Below, in pieces: positions 48,423 to 56,586 of a stretch of 64,000 bases of DNA (positions are counted from its first letter, which is position 1; the number at the start of each line of letters is the position of its first letter). A program made the position numbers and the translations under genes. The notes below the pieces were generated by a model that was not told where the DNA came from, made no database searches, and saw only the letters and a program-made list of their open reading frames with translations. The DNA lies in assembly GCA_017509985.1 (NCBI GenBank), contig JAFWOE010000054.1:1-64000 (forward strand), read 5' to 3'. The DNA is from Lachnospiraceae bacterium (GTDB lineage: Bacteria > Bacillota > Clostridia > Lachnospirales > Lachnospiraceae).

Positions 48423-49787
48423 TTACCGGAACAGCGCGATCAGGCTGTGCACATCGGATACGGGTATCAGTTCGATCCCTTCGATCTTCTTTCCCTTTAA
48501 CGAACGCATCGAGCTTTTCGGCAGGATCACTTTTTCGAATCCGAGTTTTTTCGCTTCATTTATGCGCTGTTCGGCCATGTTCACCGACCGGATCTCTCCG
48601 CTTAAACCGACCTCTCCGAAAACCACGGTTTTGTCATCCACTACAAAATCCCTGAAGGAGGACGCTACCGCCAGCAGGATCGCCAGGTCCACGGCCGGTT
48701 CGGTCATTTTGATCCCGCCGGTAATGTTCACGTAGGCATCGCTTGAAGAAAGCGAAAGCCCCGCGCGCTTTTCCAGTACAGCCATCAGCATGCTGACGCG
48801 GTTGTAATCGGTTCCGTTGGCCGTCCTTCTCGGCAGCCCGAAATTGCTGCGGCAGACAAGCGCCTGGATCTCGATCATGATCGGGCGCGAGCCTTCCATG
48901 GAACAGGCTACCACGGAGCCGGAAGCGTTTTCCGGCCGGCCGTCCAGCATGTACTCCGAAGGATTCGGCACTTCCGCCAGCCCTTCCTCGCGCATCTCGA
49001 ACACGCCGATCTCATTGGTCGAGCCGAAACGGTTTTTTACCGCGCGCAGGATCCGGTAGGAGGCATGACGGTCGCCTTCGAAATAAAGCACCGTATCGAC
49101 CATATGTTCCAGTACTCTCGGCCCGGCTACATTTCCGTCCTTGGTGACGTGGCCGACCAGGAACACGGGGATCTGTCCGCCTTTTGCGATCTGAAGCAGG
49201 ACCGCCGTCGCTTCCCGGACCTGTGAAACACTGCCCGGCGACGAAGAAACCGTATCGGTATACATCGTCTGTATGGAATCGATCACGCAGAGTGCAGGCT
49301 TTTCTTTTTCAATGCAGGCCCGGATATGATCCAGGTCGGTCTCGCAGAGAAGCTTCAGATCATCGGTAAAATCCCCGATCCGTGCCGCACGCATCCGGAT
49401 CTGGTGCGGTGATTCCTCTCCGGAAACATAAAGCACCGGTTTTCCTTCCGCAGCGATCTTCTGACATACCTGAAGAAGGAGGGTAGACTTTCCGATCCCC
49501 GGATCGCCTCCGACCAGCATCAGCCCTCCGGGGACGATGCCCCCGCCCAGGACACGGTCGAGTTCCGCAATATGCGTACTCATCCTGCCGTATTCTTTTT
49601 CATCGATCTGTGAAAGCGCCAGGGGCGCGGCTTTTCTGCCGCCCGGATCCCTTGATTCCTTTTTCGGCGCTGCCGCTTCTTCCACAAAAGTGTTCCACTG
49701 CCGGCATCCGGGGCACTGCCCCATCCATTTCGGGGCTTCGTACCCGCAGTTCTGACAGAAGAAAACTGTTTTCCTGTCTTTTGCCAT
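48423..49787 (-). CDS. radA: DNA repair protein RadA
   Basis: The 454-residue protein is a RecA-like branch-migration helicase. The N-terminal zinc finger (FFCQNCGYEAPKWMGQCPGCRQW), Walker A GGDPGIGKSTLLLQ (about residue 94), the RadA-specific KNRFG (about 251) and the C-terminal Lon-like domain (about 340-454) are all present. The start MAKDRKTVFFCQNCG is canonical, yet the bases before it (CTTTTCAAATTAAA) contain no Shine-Dalgarno and directly follow a terminator hairpin. It is followed by proS. Confidence 0.95.
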   Translation of the reverse strand: MAKDRKTVFFCQNCGYEAPKWMGQCPGCRQWNTFVEEAAAPKKESRDPGGRKAAPLALSQIDEKEYGRMSTHIAELDRVLGGGIVPGGLMLVGGDPGIGKSTLLLQVCQKIAAEGKPVLYVSGEESPHQIRMRAARIGDFTDDLKLLCETDLDHIRACIEKEKPALCVIDSIQTMYTDTVSSSPGSVSQVREATAVLLQIAKGGQIPVFLVGHVTKDGNVAGPRVLEHMVDTVLYFEGDRHASYRILRAVKNRFGSTNEIGVFEMREEGLAEVPNPSEYMLDGRPENASGSVVACSMEGSRPIMIEIQALVCRSNFGLPRRTANGTDYNRVSMLMAVLEKRAGLSLSSSDAYVNITGGIKMTEPAVDLAILLAVASSFRDFVVDDKTVVFGEVGLSGEIRSVNMAEQRINEAKKLGFEKVILPKSSMRSLKGKKIEGIELIPVSDVHSLIALFR

Positions 49788-49796
49788 TTTAATTTG

Positions 49797-49823
49797 AAAA
49801 GGCTGCCGGTTGAACGGCAGCCT
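49797..49823 (-). terminator. Terminator between the 49834 gene and radA
   Basis: AGGCTGCC (49800-49807) pairs with GGCAGCCT (49816-49823) around an 8-base loop. On the minus strand TTTTCAAATT follows. It ends about 10 bases before the radA start, leaving almost no room for a separate radA promoter downstream of it. Confidence 0.7.
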
Positions 49824-49833
49824 GCAAAGTATC

Positions 49834-50247
49834 TTATTTGACTTTTACATCTATGCCGGTCGGAACTCCCTCCGATAATTCAACCCCGAAGCTCAGTTTC
49901 CCTCCAAGGTTTGTTGTCATTACGCCGGCGGACTCGCCGTTGACGATGATCTCGTAGGCGGTTTCCTCCGCAAGCCCGAGCGTGATGTCCGCATCCTCTT
50001 TTCCTTCAACGGTGAACGAAACCTCATCTCCGGTGTATTGAAGGTTTGTTACTGCCGTTCCCGGTACGGATTCGTAGACCAGGGAGTCGTTCTTTTCCAG
50101 TCTTGTAATCTCGCCGTAAGTTTTTACTTTGTAAATATCTCCTTCATGCCTGAAATCAGAAAGCTTTGTTTTTTCCGGAAGTTCATAATCCCCGAATGAC
50201 AGAGATCCGTCCGCTTCCGCTCTTAAAAGTTCTTTAATTGCTGACAT
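49834..50247 (-). CDS. Conserved small protein of the family often labelled 'endosialidase'
   Basis: This 137-residue protein starts MSAIKELLRAEADGSLSFG at the ATG at 50247, with AAGGAGCAGG just upstream. It is beta-rich, with GDIYKVKTYGEITRLEKN, YESVPGTAV, a central strand block and NLGGKLSFGVEL near the end. The same architecture occurs in many Lachnospiraceae proteins that carry the name endosialidase. Nothing here resembles the catalytic domain or chaperone of phage endosialidases, and there is no signal peptide. The function is unknown. It is expressed alone or with the 50367 gene, and a terminator follows. Confidence 0.8.
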   Translation of the reverse strand: MSAIKELLRAEADGSLSFGDYELPEKTKLSDFRHEGDIYKVKTYGEITRLEKNDSLVYESVPGTAVTNLQYTGDEVSFTVEGKEDADITLGLAEETAYEIIVNGESAGVMTTNLGGKLSFGVELSEGVPTGIDVKVK

Positions 50248-50366
50248 TTGCCTGCTCCTTATAGATACTTCTTTACGGGGCATGCCCCGCGCTACACATA
50301 TATGGACGATTATAGACTATTTGGAAATTCTTTTCCATACTTTCCGGGACTTTTTTTACGGAGCGT

Positions 50367-50627
50367 TCACTCCTCGATCACCTGGATCTCCAGATAGTCA
50401 AATTCGATCTGTTCAATAAAATTATCCCGGGTAAAACGTGTTTTTGACCGTTTCTTAAAATCCGCAATGTTTGAATCCAGCCAGACCGGCCGGCCCAGAT
50501 CCCAGATCCGGCAGATCTCATCTACTGCACCGAGGACGCGGTGCGTCCGGGTATCGTCCTCTCTTTCGATGACGATATCTTTTATCATGTGTGTATTCCT
50601 GAAGATTCTTCCCCACAGCCGGAACAT
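50367..50627 (-). CDS. Conserved hypothetical small protein
   Basis: This 86-residue acidic protein has no membrane segment or recognised domain. GGAGGAG lies six bases before the ATG at 50627, supporting real translation. A basic N-terminus (MFRLWGRIFRNTHMI) is followed by an acidic region with VDEICRIWDLGRPVWLDSN and ending in EIQVIEE. It lies 119 bases upstream of the 49834 gene in the same direction. I do not recognise the family with certainty. Confidence 0.65.
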   Translation of the reverse strand: MFRLWGRIFRNTHMIKDIVIEREDDTRTHRVLGAVDEICRIWDLGRPVWLDSNIADFKKRSKTRFTRDNFIEQIEFDYLEIQVIEE

Positions 50628-50809
50628 GTCGGTCTCCTCCGTCCGGAAGGCATAGGCTTCCTGCCTGTTGTATATACTAATGGTTTTTCAATGTTATCAA
50701 ACAGTATCTCACCCGGGCCGGGCCGCGTCAAGCCGATGCACTTTCCTTTTCACCGCATCCTTCCGATGCAGTGCTGCTCATCACTCTTCCGTGCGGCGGC
50801 TTTTTGCCC

Positions 50810-50838
50810 TTGCCTTTTACGTACCGTAATGATAAAAT
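50810..50838 (+). promoter_or_regulatory. Promoter of the 50922 gene
   Basis: TTGCCT (50810-50815) and TAAAAT (50833-50838) are 17 bases apart, about 85 bases before the start codon. The 294-base divergent gap 50628-50921 otherwise shows GC-rich, non-coding sequence with no further feature that I can support. Confidence 0.6.
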
Positions 50839-50921
50839 ACGTCGGTAACGTATATTGTAATAATAAGAATACTGAAGACGGGAAAGCTTTTCCCGGAACA
50901 GTCTGACGGAGGTAATCAGCC

Positions 50922-51386
50922 ATGCCCTGGTGGGGTACTTTAATCATCATTCTGGCGATCGTCGCAGCCGGCGGTCTTACCATGTACTTCCTGTACCGCA
51001 GGAACAAAAAGAAGGCGGACGAACAGCAGAAACAGATCGATGCCACCAAGCAGACCTTTTCCATGCTGGTTATCGATAAGAAAAAGCTGCGGATCACCAA
51101 AGCCGGAATGCCGCAAATGGTCGTAGACCAGGTCCCGTGGTACCTCCGGTGGCGTCGTTTTCCGATCGTAAAGGCCAAAGTCGGGCCGAGGATCATGACT
51201 TTTATAGCCGATGACAGCATCTTCGACCAGATCCCGCTGAAGACCGAGATCAAAGCCACGGTCAGCGGCCTGTATATCATCGACGTCCGCGGTGTAAGAA
51301 CTTCTCTTACTTCAAAGAAAAAGGGCAAGGAAAAGAAAGAGTCCAAACTGGATACACTGCTTAAAAAAGGCCGCGGAGAAATCTGA
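50922..51386 (+). CDS. Membrane-anchored protein of unknown function
   Basis: The 154-residue protein has one N-terminal transmembrane segment (about residues 4-25, GTLIIILAIVAAGGLTMYFLY) and a basic, charged stretch (RRNKKKADEQQKQ). A compact domain follows (about 45-125, including FSMLVIDKKKLRITKAGMP and FPIVKAKVGPRIMTF), then a Lys-rich tail. The cytoplasmic orientation is suggested by the positive residues after the segment. It is monocistronic, with its own promoter and a strong terminator at 51391-51420. It resembles small conserved clostridial proteins without known function. Confidence 0.8.
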   Translation: MPWWGTLIIILAIVAAGGLTMYFLYRRNKKKADEQQKQIDATKQTFSMLVIDKKKLRITKAGMPQMVVDQVPWYLRWRRFPIVKAKVGPRIMTFIADDSIFDQIPLKTEIKATVSGLYIIDVRGVRTSLTSKKKGKEKKESKLDTLLKKGRGEI

Positions 51387-51390
51387 TCAC

Positions 51391-51420
51391 AAAGGGAGAA
51401 GGAACGCTTCTCCCTTTTTA
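51391..51420 (+). terminator. Intrinsic terminator
   Basis: AAAGGGAGAAG (51391-51401) pairs with CTTCTCCCTTT around a 5-base loop, followed by TTAAT. It ends the transcript of the 50922 gene and separates it from the efflux operon starting at 51448. Confidence 0.85.
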
Positions 51421-51447
51421 ATAATTCAAACTGAGTGAGTTCCTGTT

Positions 51448-52683
51448 ATGAAAAAAAGAATTCTGGCAATCATCCTGGTACTTCTGGCGATCGGTGCGGC
51501 TGGATGGGCGATCTATCATTTTGTATTCAGCAAAAGCCCGGCGGACACGCAGGACAAGATCTACGTCCAGCTTGTCGGTTCGCTGCAGTCCTACGGAGGA
51601 TACGGCAACCGTTACAACGGCGTCGTTGACACGCAGAAATCCGAAAAAGTCGAATTCAACACCTCCTATAAGCTGAAGGAAGTGCTGGTTGCCGAAGGCG
51701 ATCATGTAAATGTCGGCGATCCTCTGTTCACTTACGATACGGAAAGCATCTCTCTGGAGATCGACCAGCTGAATCTGGAAATCCAGAAATATAACATGGA
51801 AGTGGAAACCAACACCGCCCAGATCGGTGAACTCTCCAAACTTATGGAAAAGGCGCCCGATTCCGAGAAACTGGATTACTCGACACAGATTGCCGAGCTG
51901 CAGACCGATATCGCGCAGAAGCAGTACGACATCAAAACCAAGCAGGCCGAGATCCTGAAAAAAGAAACATCCATCGAAAATGCCACGGTCCTTTCAACGT
52001 TTGAAGGAACGGTCAAAAAGATCGCGGATCCGGATGCCCTCATCAGCGGCACAAACCTCGACAGCAGCGGGAATCCGGACAATACCTTCATCACCATCAC
52101 CGCAGAAGGCGATTTCCGCATCAGGGGAACGATCACCGAAGCAAACATTTACGAAATATCGGTCGGCGAAAGGGTCCTTGTACGGTCCCGGATCAACGAC
52201 GACCAGTGGTCTGGAACGATCTCGTCGATCGACACCCAGACCAACGAAACCGGAAATCAGAATATGTATGTTTATGACAGCGGCTCGGAAAAGGCCTCCA
52301 AATATCCGTTCTTCGTAGATCTGGATTCCACAGAAGGCCTGATGCTCGGCCAGCATGTGACGATCGAACCGGACACCGGCGCTGATATCACAGCGGACGG
52401 TATCTGGCTGGACGGCGGCTTTATCGTTCAGGACGATCCGGACAGTCCTTTTGTCTGGGCTGCCGCTTCCGAAGGCGCTCCCCTGGAAAAACGCTCCGTA
52501 GAGCTCGGAAGAACGATTGAAGAAACCGGTCAGTATGAGATTTCTTCCGGTCTTTCCAGAAACGACTATATCGCCTGGCCGGACTCCTACTGCCGTGAAG
52601 GCGCGCCGACAACTTCGGAATATATTATTCCGGACGAACCGGCAGAACAGGAACCGGACATGGTATTTCAGGACGGAATATGA
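51448..52683 (+). CDS. Membrane fusion (periplasmic-adaptor-like) protein of a MacB-type efflux system
   Basis: The 411-residue protein has an N-terminal membrane anchor (MKKRILAIILVLLAIGAAGW, residues 1-24). Half-lipoyl segments follow (KLKEVLVAEGDHVNVGDPLF about 73-92 and STFEGTVKKIADPDALI), a helical coiled-coil hairpin (about 100-180, Gln/Glu/Lys-rich) and C-terminal barrel domains. Such adaptors link ABC exporters of the MacB/YknXYZ type to substrate recognition outside the cell. The ATPase gene overlaps its stop by four bases. The ribosome-binding site is weak. No cargo gene is evident. Confidence 0.88.
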   Translation: MKKRILAIILVLLAIGAAGWAIYHFVFSKSPADTQDKIYVQLVGSLQSYGGYGNRYNGVVDTQKSEKVEFNTSYKLKEVLVAEGDHVNVGDPLFTYDTESISLEIDQLNLEIQKYNMEVETNTAQIGELSKLMEKAPDSEKLDYSTQIAELQTDIAQKQYDIKTKQAEILKKETSIENATVLSTFEGTVKKIADPDALISGTNLDSSGNPDNTFITITAEGDFRIRGTITEANIYEISVGERVLVRSRINDDQWSGTISSIDTQTNETGNQNMYVYDSGSEKASKYPFFVDLDSTEGLMLGQHVTIEPDTGADITADGIWLDGGFIVQDDPDSPFVWAAASEGAPLEKRSVELGRTIEETGQYEISSGLSRNDYIAWPDSYCREGAPTTSEYIIPDEPAEQEPDMVFQDGI

Positions 52684-53378
52684 TCATCAGTCTCAGGAAT
52701 ATAAATAAAAACTATGACACCGGCAGGATGCAGGTACCGGTCCTTTTTGATATCAATCTCGATGTTGAAGAGGGCGAATACCTCGCGATCATGGGGCCCT
52801 CCGGTTCCGGCAAGACCACGCTGATGAACATCATCGGCTGTCTGGATTCGGCGACAAGCGGTTCTTATATCCTGAACGGTGAAAATGTATTTGAAAAAAG
52901 CGACAACCAGCTTGCCGAACTTCGAAACCGTTCCATCGGTTTCGTCTTCCAGAATTTCAATCTGCTTCCCCGGGAAACCGCGCTCGAAAATGTTGCCCTT
53001 CCGATGCTCTACGCCGGCGTACGCAAAAAAGAACGCCGGGAAAAAGCCGCGGAAGCACTTACGCGCATGGGCCTGGGGGAGCGCATGGACTTTCTGCCCG
53101 GACAGCTCTCCGGCGGACAGAAACAGCGCGTCGCGATCGCGCGGGCCATGGCCATGCGCCCTCCGATCCTGCTCGCCGACGAGCCCACCGGTGCGCTCGA
53201 TACCGCGTCCGGCAGACAGATCATGGAACTTTTCTCCGAACTGAACGATGAAGGCGTGACCATTATTATGATCACCCACGAACCGGAGATCGCTGACTGT
53301 GCCAAACGCCGGATGCTGATCCGGGACGGCCGCCTTTCCGAAGGGAAGGATTTCTTTGGAGGGCCGGCCCATGAATAA
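52680..53378 (+). CDS. MacB/LolD-type ABC transporter ATPase
   Basis: The 232-residue ATPase has Walker A GPSGSGKTTLMN (about residue 40), the Q-loop FVFQNFNLLPRETALENV, signature LSGGQKQRVAIARAM (about 142) and Walker B PILLADEPTGALD (about 162), with the switch His in MITHEPEIADC. The LDSATSGSY and NLLPR features are those of the MacB/LolD family. It overlaps the upstream adaptor gene by ATGA and the downstream adaptor start by eight bases, so the subunits are translationally coupled. Confidence 0.94.
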   Translation: MIISLRNINKNYDTGRMQVPVLFDINLDVEEGEYLAIMGPSGSGKTTLMNIIGCLDSATSGSYILNGENVFEKSDNQLAELRNRSIGFVFQNFNLLPRETALENVALPMLYAGVRKKERREKAAEALTRMGLGERMDFLPGQLSGGQKQRVAIARAMAMRPPILLADEPTGALDTASGRQIMELFSELNDEGVTIIMITHEPEIADCAKRRMLIRDGRLSEGKDFFGGPAHE

Positions 53379-55317
53379 GAAAAAACTCCTGCGCACGATC
53401 CTTATCCTTGCAGTCATCGCTGCAGCCGTCGTATTTGTCTGCTACCGGCTGTATAAAAAAAATACCACAAAAGTCATCAGCGTTTACCCGGTCAGCATGA
53501 TGGCCATGCCGGATTACGAAGAATCCGCCGGCTACAGCGCTTCTGTATCAAGAGGACGGATCCAGAATGTCGTCCTGAAGGAAAGCCTGGTTTCCGCGGT
53601 CAATGTATCCGCCGGAGATACCGTCAAAGAAGGCGATGTCCTGCTGACTTATGATCAGACTTCCCTTGCCCTTTCGATCGATTCCGACCGTACGCGGATC
53701 GCTCTGCTGGAGAACCGCATCGACAAATCGAACCGTCAGATCGAGCATTACAACAGCCTGATCCCCAGCGAATATATGCCGGAAGGATACGAAGAGACCA
53801 TCGATCACGGACCGATCAAACTGGTCAAGACCCTTACGGCATCCGACTGCAAAGCCGACAATGAAACGTTCCTGTGCGCGGCAGACGCCGTCATCCGGAC
53901 CGATTATCTGAAGGCTCTTCGTTCGAAAGGATTCTCGGCAACACTGGAACTCTACGACGAAGAAACCTGCTTCGGCACCTATACGATCAACGGAAAAGAA
54001 ATCCCGGAAGATATAGAAGAATATATTCCCTATGATCCTTCTTCGGTCCCTGCAGCAGCGAATTTTACAGCCCGTACGGAGTTTTCCGCTTTTAAACAAT
54101 ACGTGCTGCTCGATAACGGCGAAGAGGATCCGACCATCGTTCCGACCGAGGAGCCTACAGTCACACCTGAGCCGACGGAAGAGCCCACCATAACGCCTGA
54201 GCCGACCGCGGAACCCACCGATACTCCTGCGCCCACGGAAGAGCCCACCATAACCCCTGAGCCGACCGCGGAACCCACCGATACTCCTGTGCCCACGGAG
54301 CAGCCCACGGTCACGCCTGAGCCGACCGCGAAGCCCACCGATACTCCTGTGCCCACCGTCACTCCGGTGCCGGGAACAGACCTCTATATAAAAGTAAAGA
54401 CAGATCCGCTGAAAGAAGACTGGGACCTTTCAAAGATCGTTTCCTTTAACGGAGAAGGAGCCGATGTGGCCTCCGGCAGTTCCCCTGCTTATTACGGCCG
54501 CTTTTCTTCCTGCATTCCGTACATGTATGAACGGTACGAGACCATCTACCATTTTCCGGATTACGACCCGTCTTCCGAGAACTACATGTATACCAGCGCG
54601 CAGCTTGCCCAGATGGTCCGGGATACGCAGGCTGAGGTCGACCGGCTGAAGATCGACCTCGAATCCGCAAGGCTTACGCTTTCGCAGGACCTGCTGATCA
54701 GCGAAAACGGAGAAGTCCTGGCCGCCATAAGCGGAACGGTCACCGAAGCGCACGATCCGGCGGAAACCGCCGCCGGTGAAACGATCATTACCGTAAAAGG
54801 AACCGAAAACTACATGATCACGGTCTATGTAAACGAACTGGATCTGGGAAAGATCAGCGTGGATGACATGCTTACGGGCATGGCCTATGAGAGCGGGGCG
54901 GGCTTTACCGCAACCGTTACCGAAAAAGGCACTTCTCCGGCGACGGACTTTGCCGGCTGGAGCGATTCCAATCCGAACACTTCAACTTATCCGGTTTCGG
55001 CGGTAGTCAACGAAGCGGATATCGAAATGCGTATCGGAGAAATGTGCGAAGTGCATCCCGCTGCGGATGACAGCGGTGTTTCCTCAACTTTCTTTATTCC
55101 GAACAGCTACGTTCGAAGCGACGAACGCGGAAGCTATATTTATAAAGACAGTAACGGTTCGCTGAAAAAAGAATACATTCTCACCGGCCGCTCCCTGTGG
55201 AACAGCTATACCGAGATCAAAAGCGGGCTGACGCAGGATGAATACATTGCCTTCCCCTACGGGACCGGTGTGACCGACGGCGCGGCGACCGAGATTTCAG
55301 AAGAAATGATCTATTAA
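53371..55317 (+). CDS. Second adaptor protein with a Thr/Pro/Glu-repeat insertion
   Basis: This 648-residue membrane fusion-like protein starts at the ATG at 53371, after GGAGGG. It has an anchor (about 4-30, LLRTILILAVIAAAVVFVCY) and lipoyl-type segments (VSAVNVSAGDTVKEGDVLLTY about 76 and LAAISGTVTEAH about 450). An extra domain (about 135-245) and a proline/threonine/glutamate repeat linker (about 250-332) precede the second helical hairpin (about 400-440). It is an unrelated-length paralogue of the first adaptor. The repeat looks like an extended, wall-spanning spacer, as in Gram-positive surface proteins. The gene is co-transcribed with the ATPase and permease. Confidence 0.85.
   Translation: MNKKKLLRTILILAVIAAAVVFVCYRLYKKNTTKVISVYPVSMMAMPDYEESAGYSASVSRGRIQNVVLKESLVSAVNVSAGDTVKEGDVLLTYDQTSLALSIDSDRTRIALLENRIDKSNRQIEHYNSLIPSEYMPEGYEETIDHGPIKLVKTLTASDCKADNETFLCAADAVIRTDYLKALRSKGFSATLELYDEETCFGTYTINGKEIPEDIEEYIPYDPSSVPAAANFTARTEFSAFKQYVLLDNGEEDPTIVPTEEPTVTPEPTEEPTITPEPTAEPTDTPAPTEEPTITPEPTAEPTDTPVPTEQPTVTPEPTAKPTDTPVPTVTPVPGTDLYIKVKTDPLKEDWDLSKIVSFNGEGADVASGSSPAYYGRFSSCIPYMYERYETIYHFPDYDPSSENYMYTSAQLAQMVRDTQAEVDRLKIDLESARLTLSQDLLISENGEVLAAISGTVTEAHDPAETAAGETIITVKGTENYMITVYVNELDLGKISVDDMLTGMAYESGAGFTATVTEKGTSPATDFAGWSDSNPNTSTYPVSAVVNEADIEMRIGEMCEVHPAADDSGVSSTFFIPNSYVRSDERGSYIYKDSNGSLKKEYILTGRSLWNSYTEIKSGLTQDEYIAFPYGTGVTDGAATEISEEMIY
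54181..54360 (+). repeat. Three-copy 60-bp tandem repeat encoding Thr/Pro/Glu repeats
   Basis: Units at 54181-54240, 54241-54300 and 54301-54360 are nearly identical, each starting with a GAGCCCACCATAACGCCTGA-like segment and encoding PTxTPEPTAEPTDTPxPTE. A partial, diverged unit precedes them (54142-54180). The in-frame 60-base period allows copy-number change without frameshift. Confidence 0.92.
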
Positions 55318-55329
55318 TACGGAGCAGTT

Positions 55330-56586
55330 ATGATCGAAGATATCCGTCTTTCATTAAAAGGAATATGGTCTCATAAGATGCGCAGCTTCCTGACGATGCT
55401 TGGTATTATCGTGGGAATTGCCGCTGTCATCGCCGTGGTCTCAACGATCAAGGGCACGAATGACCAGATCAAAAACAATCTGATCGGTGACGGGACCAAT
55501 ACGATAACCGTCGAACTGTATCAGGACGGCTGGAAAGCAGATTTTTCCTATGCCGCCATACCGGAAGGCATTCCGCCCTATGGGGAAGACATCCGGGAGG
55601 AGCTGCTGTCGATCGAAGGAGCCGTCAATGCTTCTCTCTATCACGAGCGTCAGTATGCGGACAGCATCTTCTACCGCAACCGTCATTTAAACGGCTGCTC
55701 GGTCATGGGCATTGATTCCGCGTACTTTGAAACCAAAGGGCTGCAGGTGATCAAAGGCCGCGGCTTTTCCGCCGGCGACCTAAAGAGCATGAAAAAAGCT
55801 GCGATCATCAACAAGGAAGCCCTGACCTCCGGTTACGACGGTGAAGAAGCGATCGGAACAACGCTGGATATCAACGGCGAACCTTTTACGGTCGTCGGGG
55901 TCGTGGATAAAAAAAGCGAGTTTGAGCCGGTCATCAATTCCATGGAGGATTATTACACCTATTCGGAATCGGAAGTCAGTACCGTCTATATTCCGAAGCA
56001 GGTCTGGCCGATCGTTTTCGGCTACGATGAGCCCGTCAATGCGATCGTCAAGGCCGCATCCACGGATGATATGACGGCTGTGGGAAAACAGTCGGCGGAT
56101 CTTCTGAACATGTATTTAAGCGTTCCTGCCGAAAGCACGATCAAGTATCAGAGCACGAACCTGGCGCAGGAGGCAAGCCAGCTGCAGCAGCTTTCCGCTT
56201 CCGCAAACATTCTTCTGATCGGGATCGCTTCGATCTCACTGCTCGTAGGCGGTATCGGCGTAATGAACATCATGCTGGTTTCCGTTACGGAACGGACCCG
56301 GGAGATCGGGCTGAAGAAAGCGCTGGGCGCAAAAAAACGCCGTATCCGCTCCCAGTTCCTTACAGAGGCTGTGATTCTGAGCGGAATCGGCGGTATTCTC
56401 GGCGTCCTGGCCGGGATCCTGCTCTCGAAGATCATTTCCAAGGTGGCGCTGATCCCCGTATCGATCAGCATCCCGTCGATCCTCGTGGCAGTGCTCTTCT
56501 CGATGGCGATCGGGATCATCTTCGGCATGGCACCGTCCTTTAAGGCTTCAAACCTGAACCCGATCGACGCCCTTCGTTATGAATGA
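55330..56586 (+). CDS. MacB-like ABC transporter permease (FtsX domain)
   Basis: The 418-residue protein has the MacB topology: one N-terminal transmembrane helix (about 18-40, SFLTMLGIIVGIAAVIAVVS), a large extracellular MacB_PCD domain (about 45-270), then three C-terminal helices with GIMNIMLVSVTERTREIGLK-type sequence (about 305-330) and ALGAKKRRIRSQFL. It is the last gene of the adaptor-ATPase-adaptor-permease operon, 12 bases after the second adaptor. Its last 39 bases overlap the end of the converging ispE gene. Confidence 0.93.
   Translation: MIEDIRLSLKGIWSHKMRSFLTMLGIIVGIAAVIAVVSTIKGTNDQIKNNLIGDGTNTITVELYQDGWKADFSYAAIPEGIPPYGEDIREELLSIEGAVNASLYHERQYADSIFYRNRHLNGCSVMGIDSAYFETKGLQVIKGRGFSAGDLKSMKKAAIINKEALTSGYDGEEAIGTTLDINGEPFTVVGVVDKKSEFEPVINSMEDYYTYSESEVSTVYIPKQVWPIVFGYDEPVNAIVKAASTDDMTAVGKQSADLLNMYLSVPAESTIKYQSTNLAQEASQLQQLSASANILLIGIASISLLVGGIGVMNIMLVSVTERTREIGLKKALGAKKRRIRSQFLTEAVILSGIGGILGVLAGILLSKIISKVALIPVSISIPSILVAVLFSMAIGIIFGMAPSFKASNLNPIDALRYE

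Noticed and set aside
54121-54360. CRISPR array
   Set aside because: The repeats are contiguous 60-base units within a coding frame, without spacers and without cas genes nearby.
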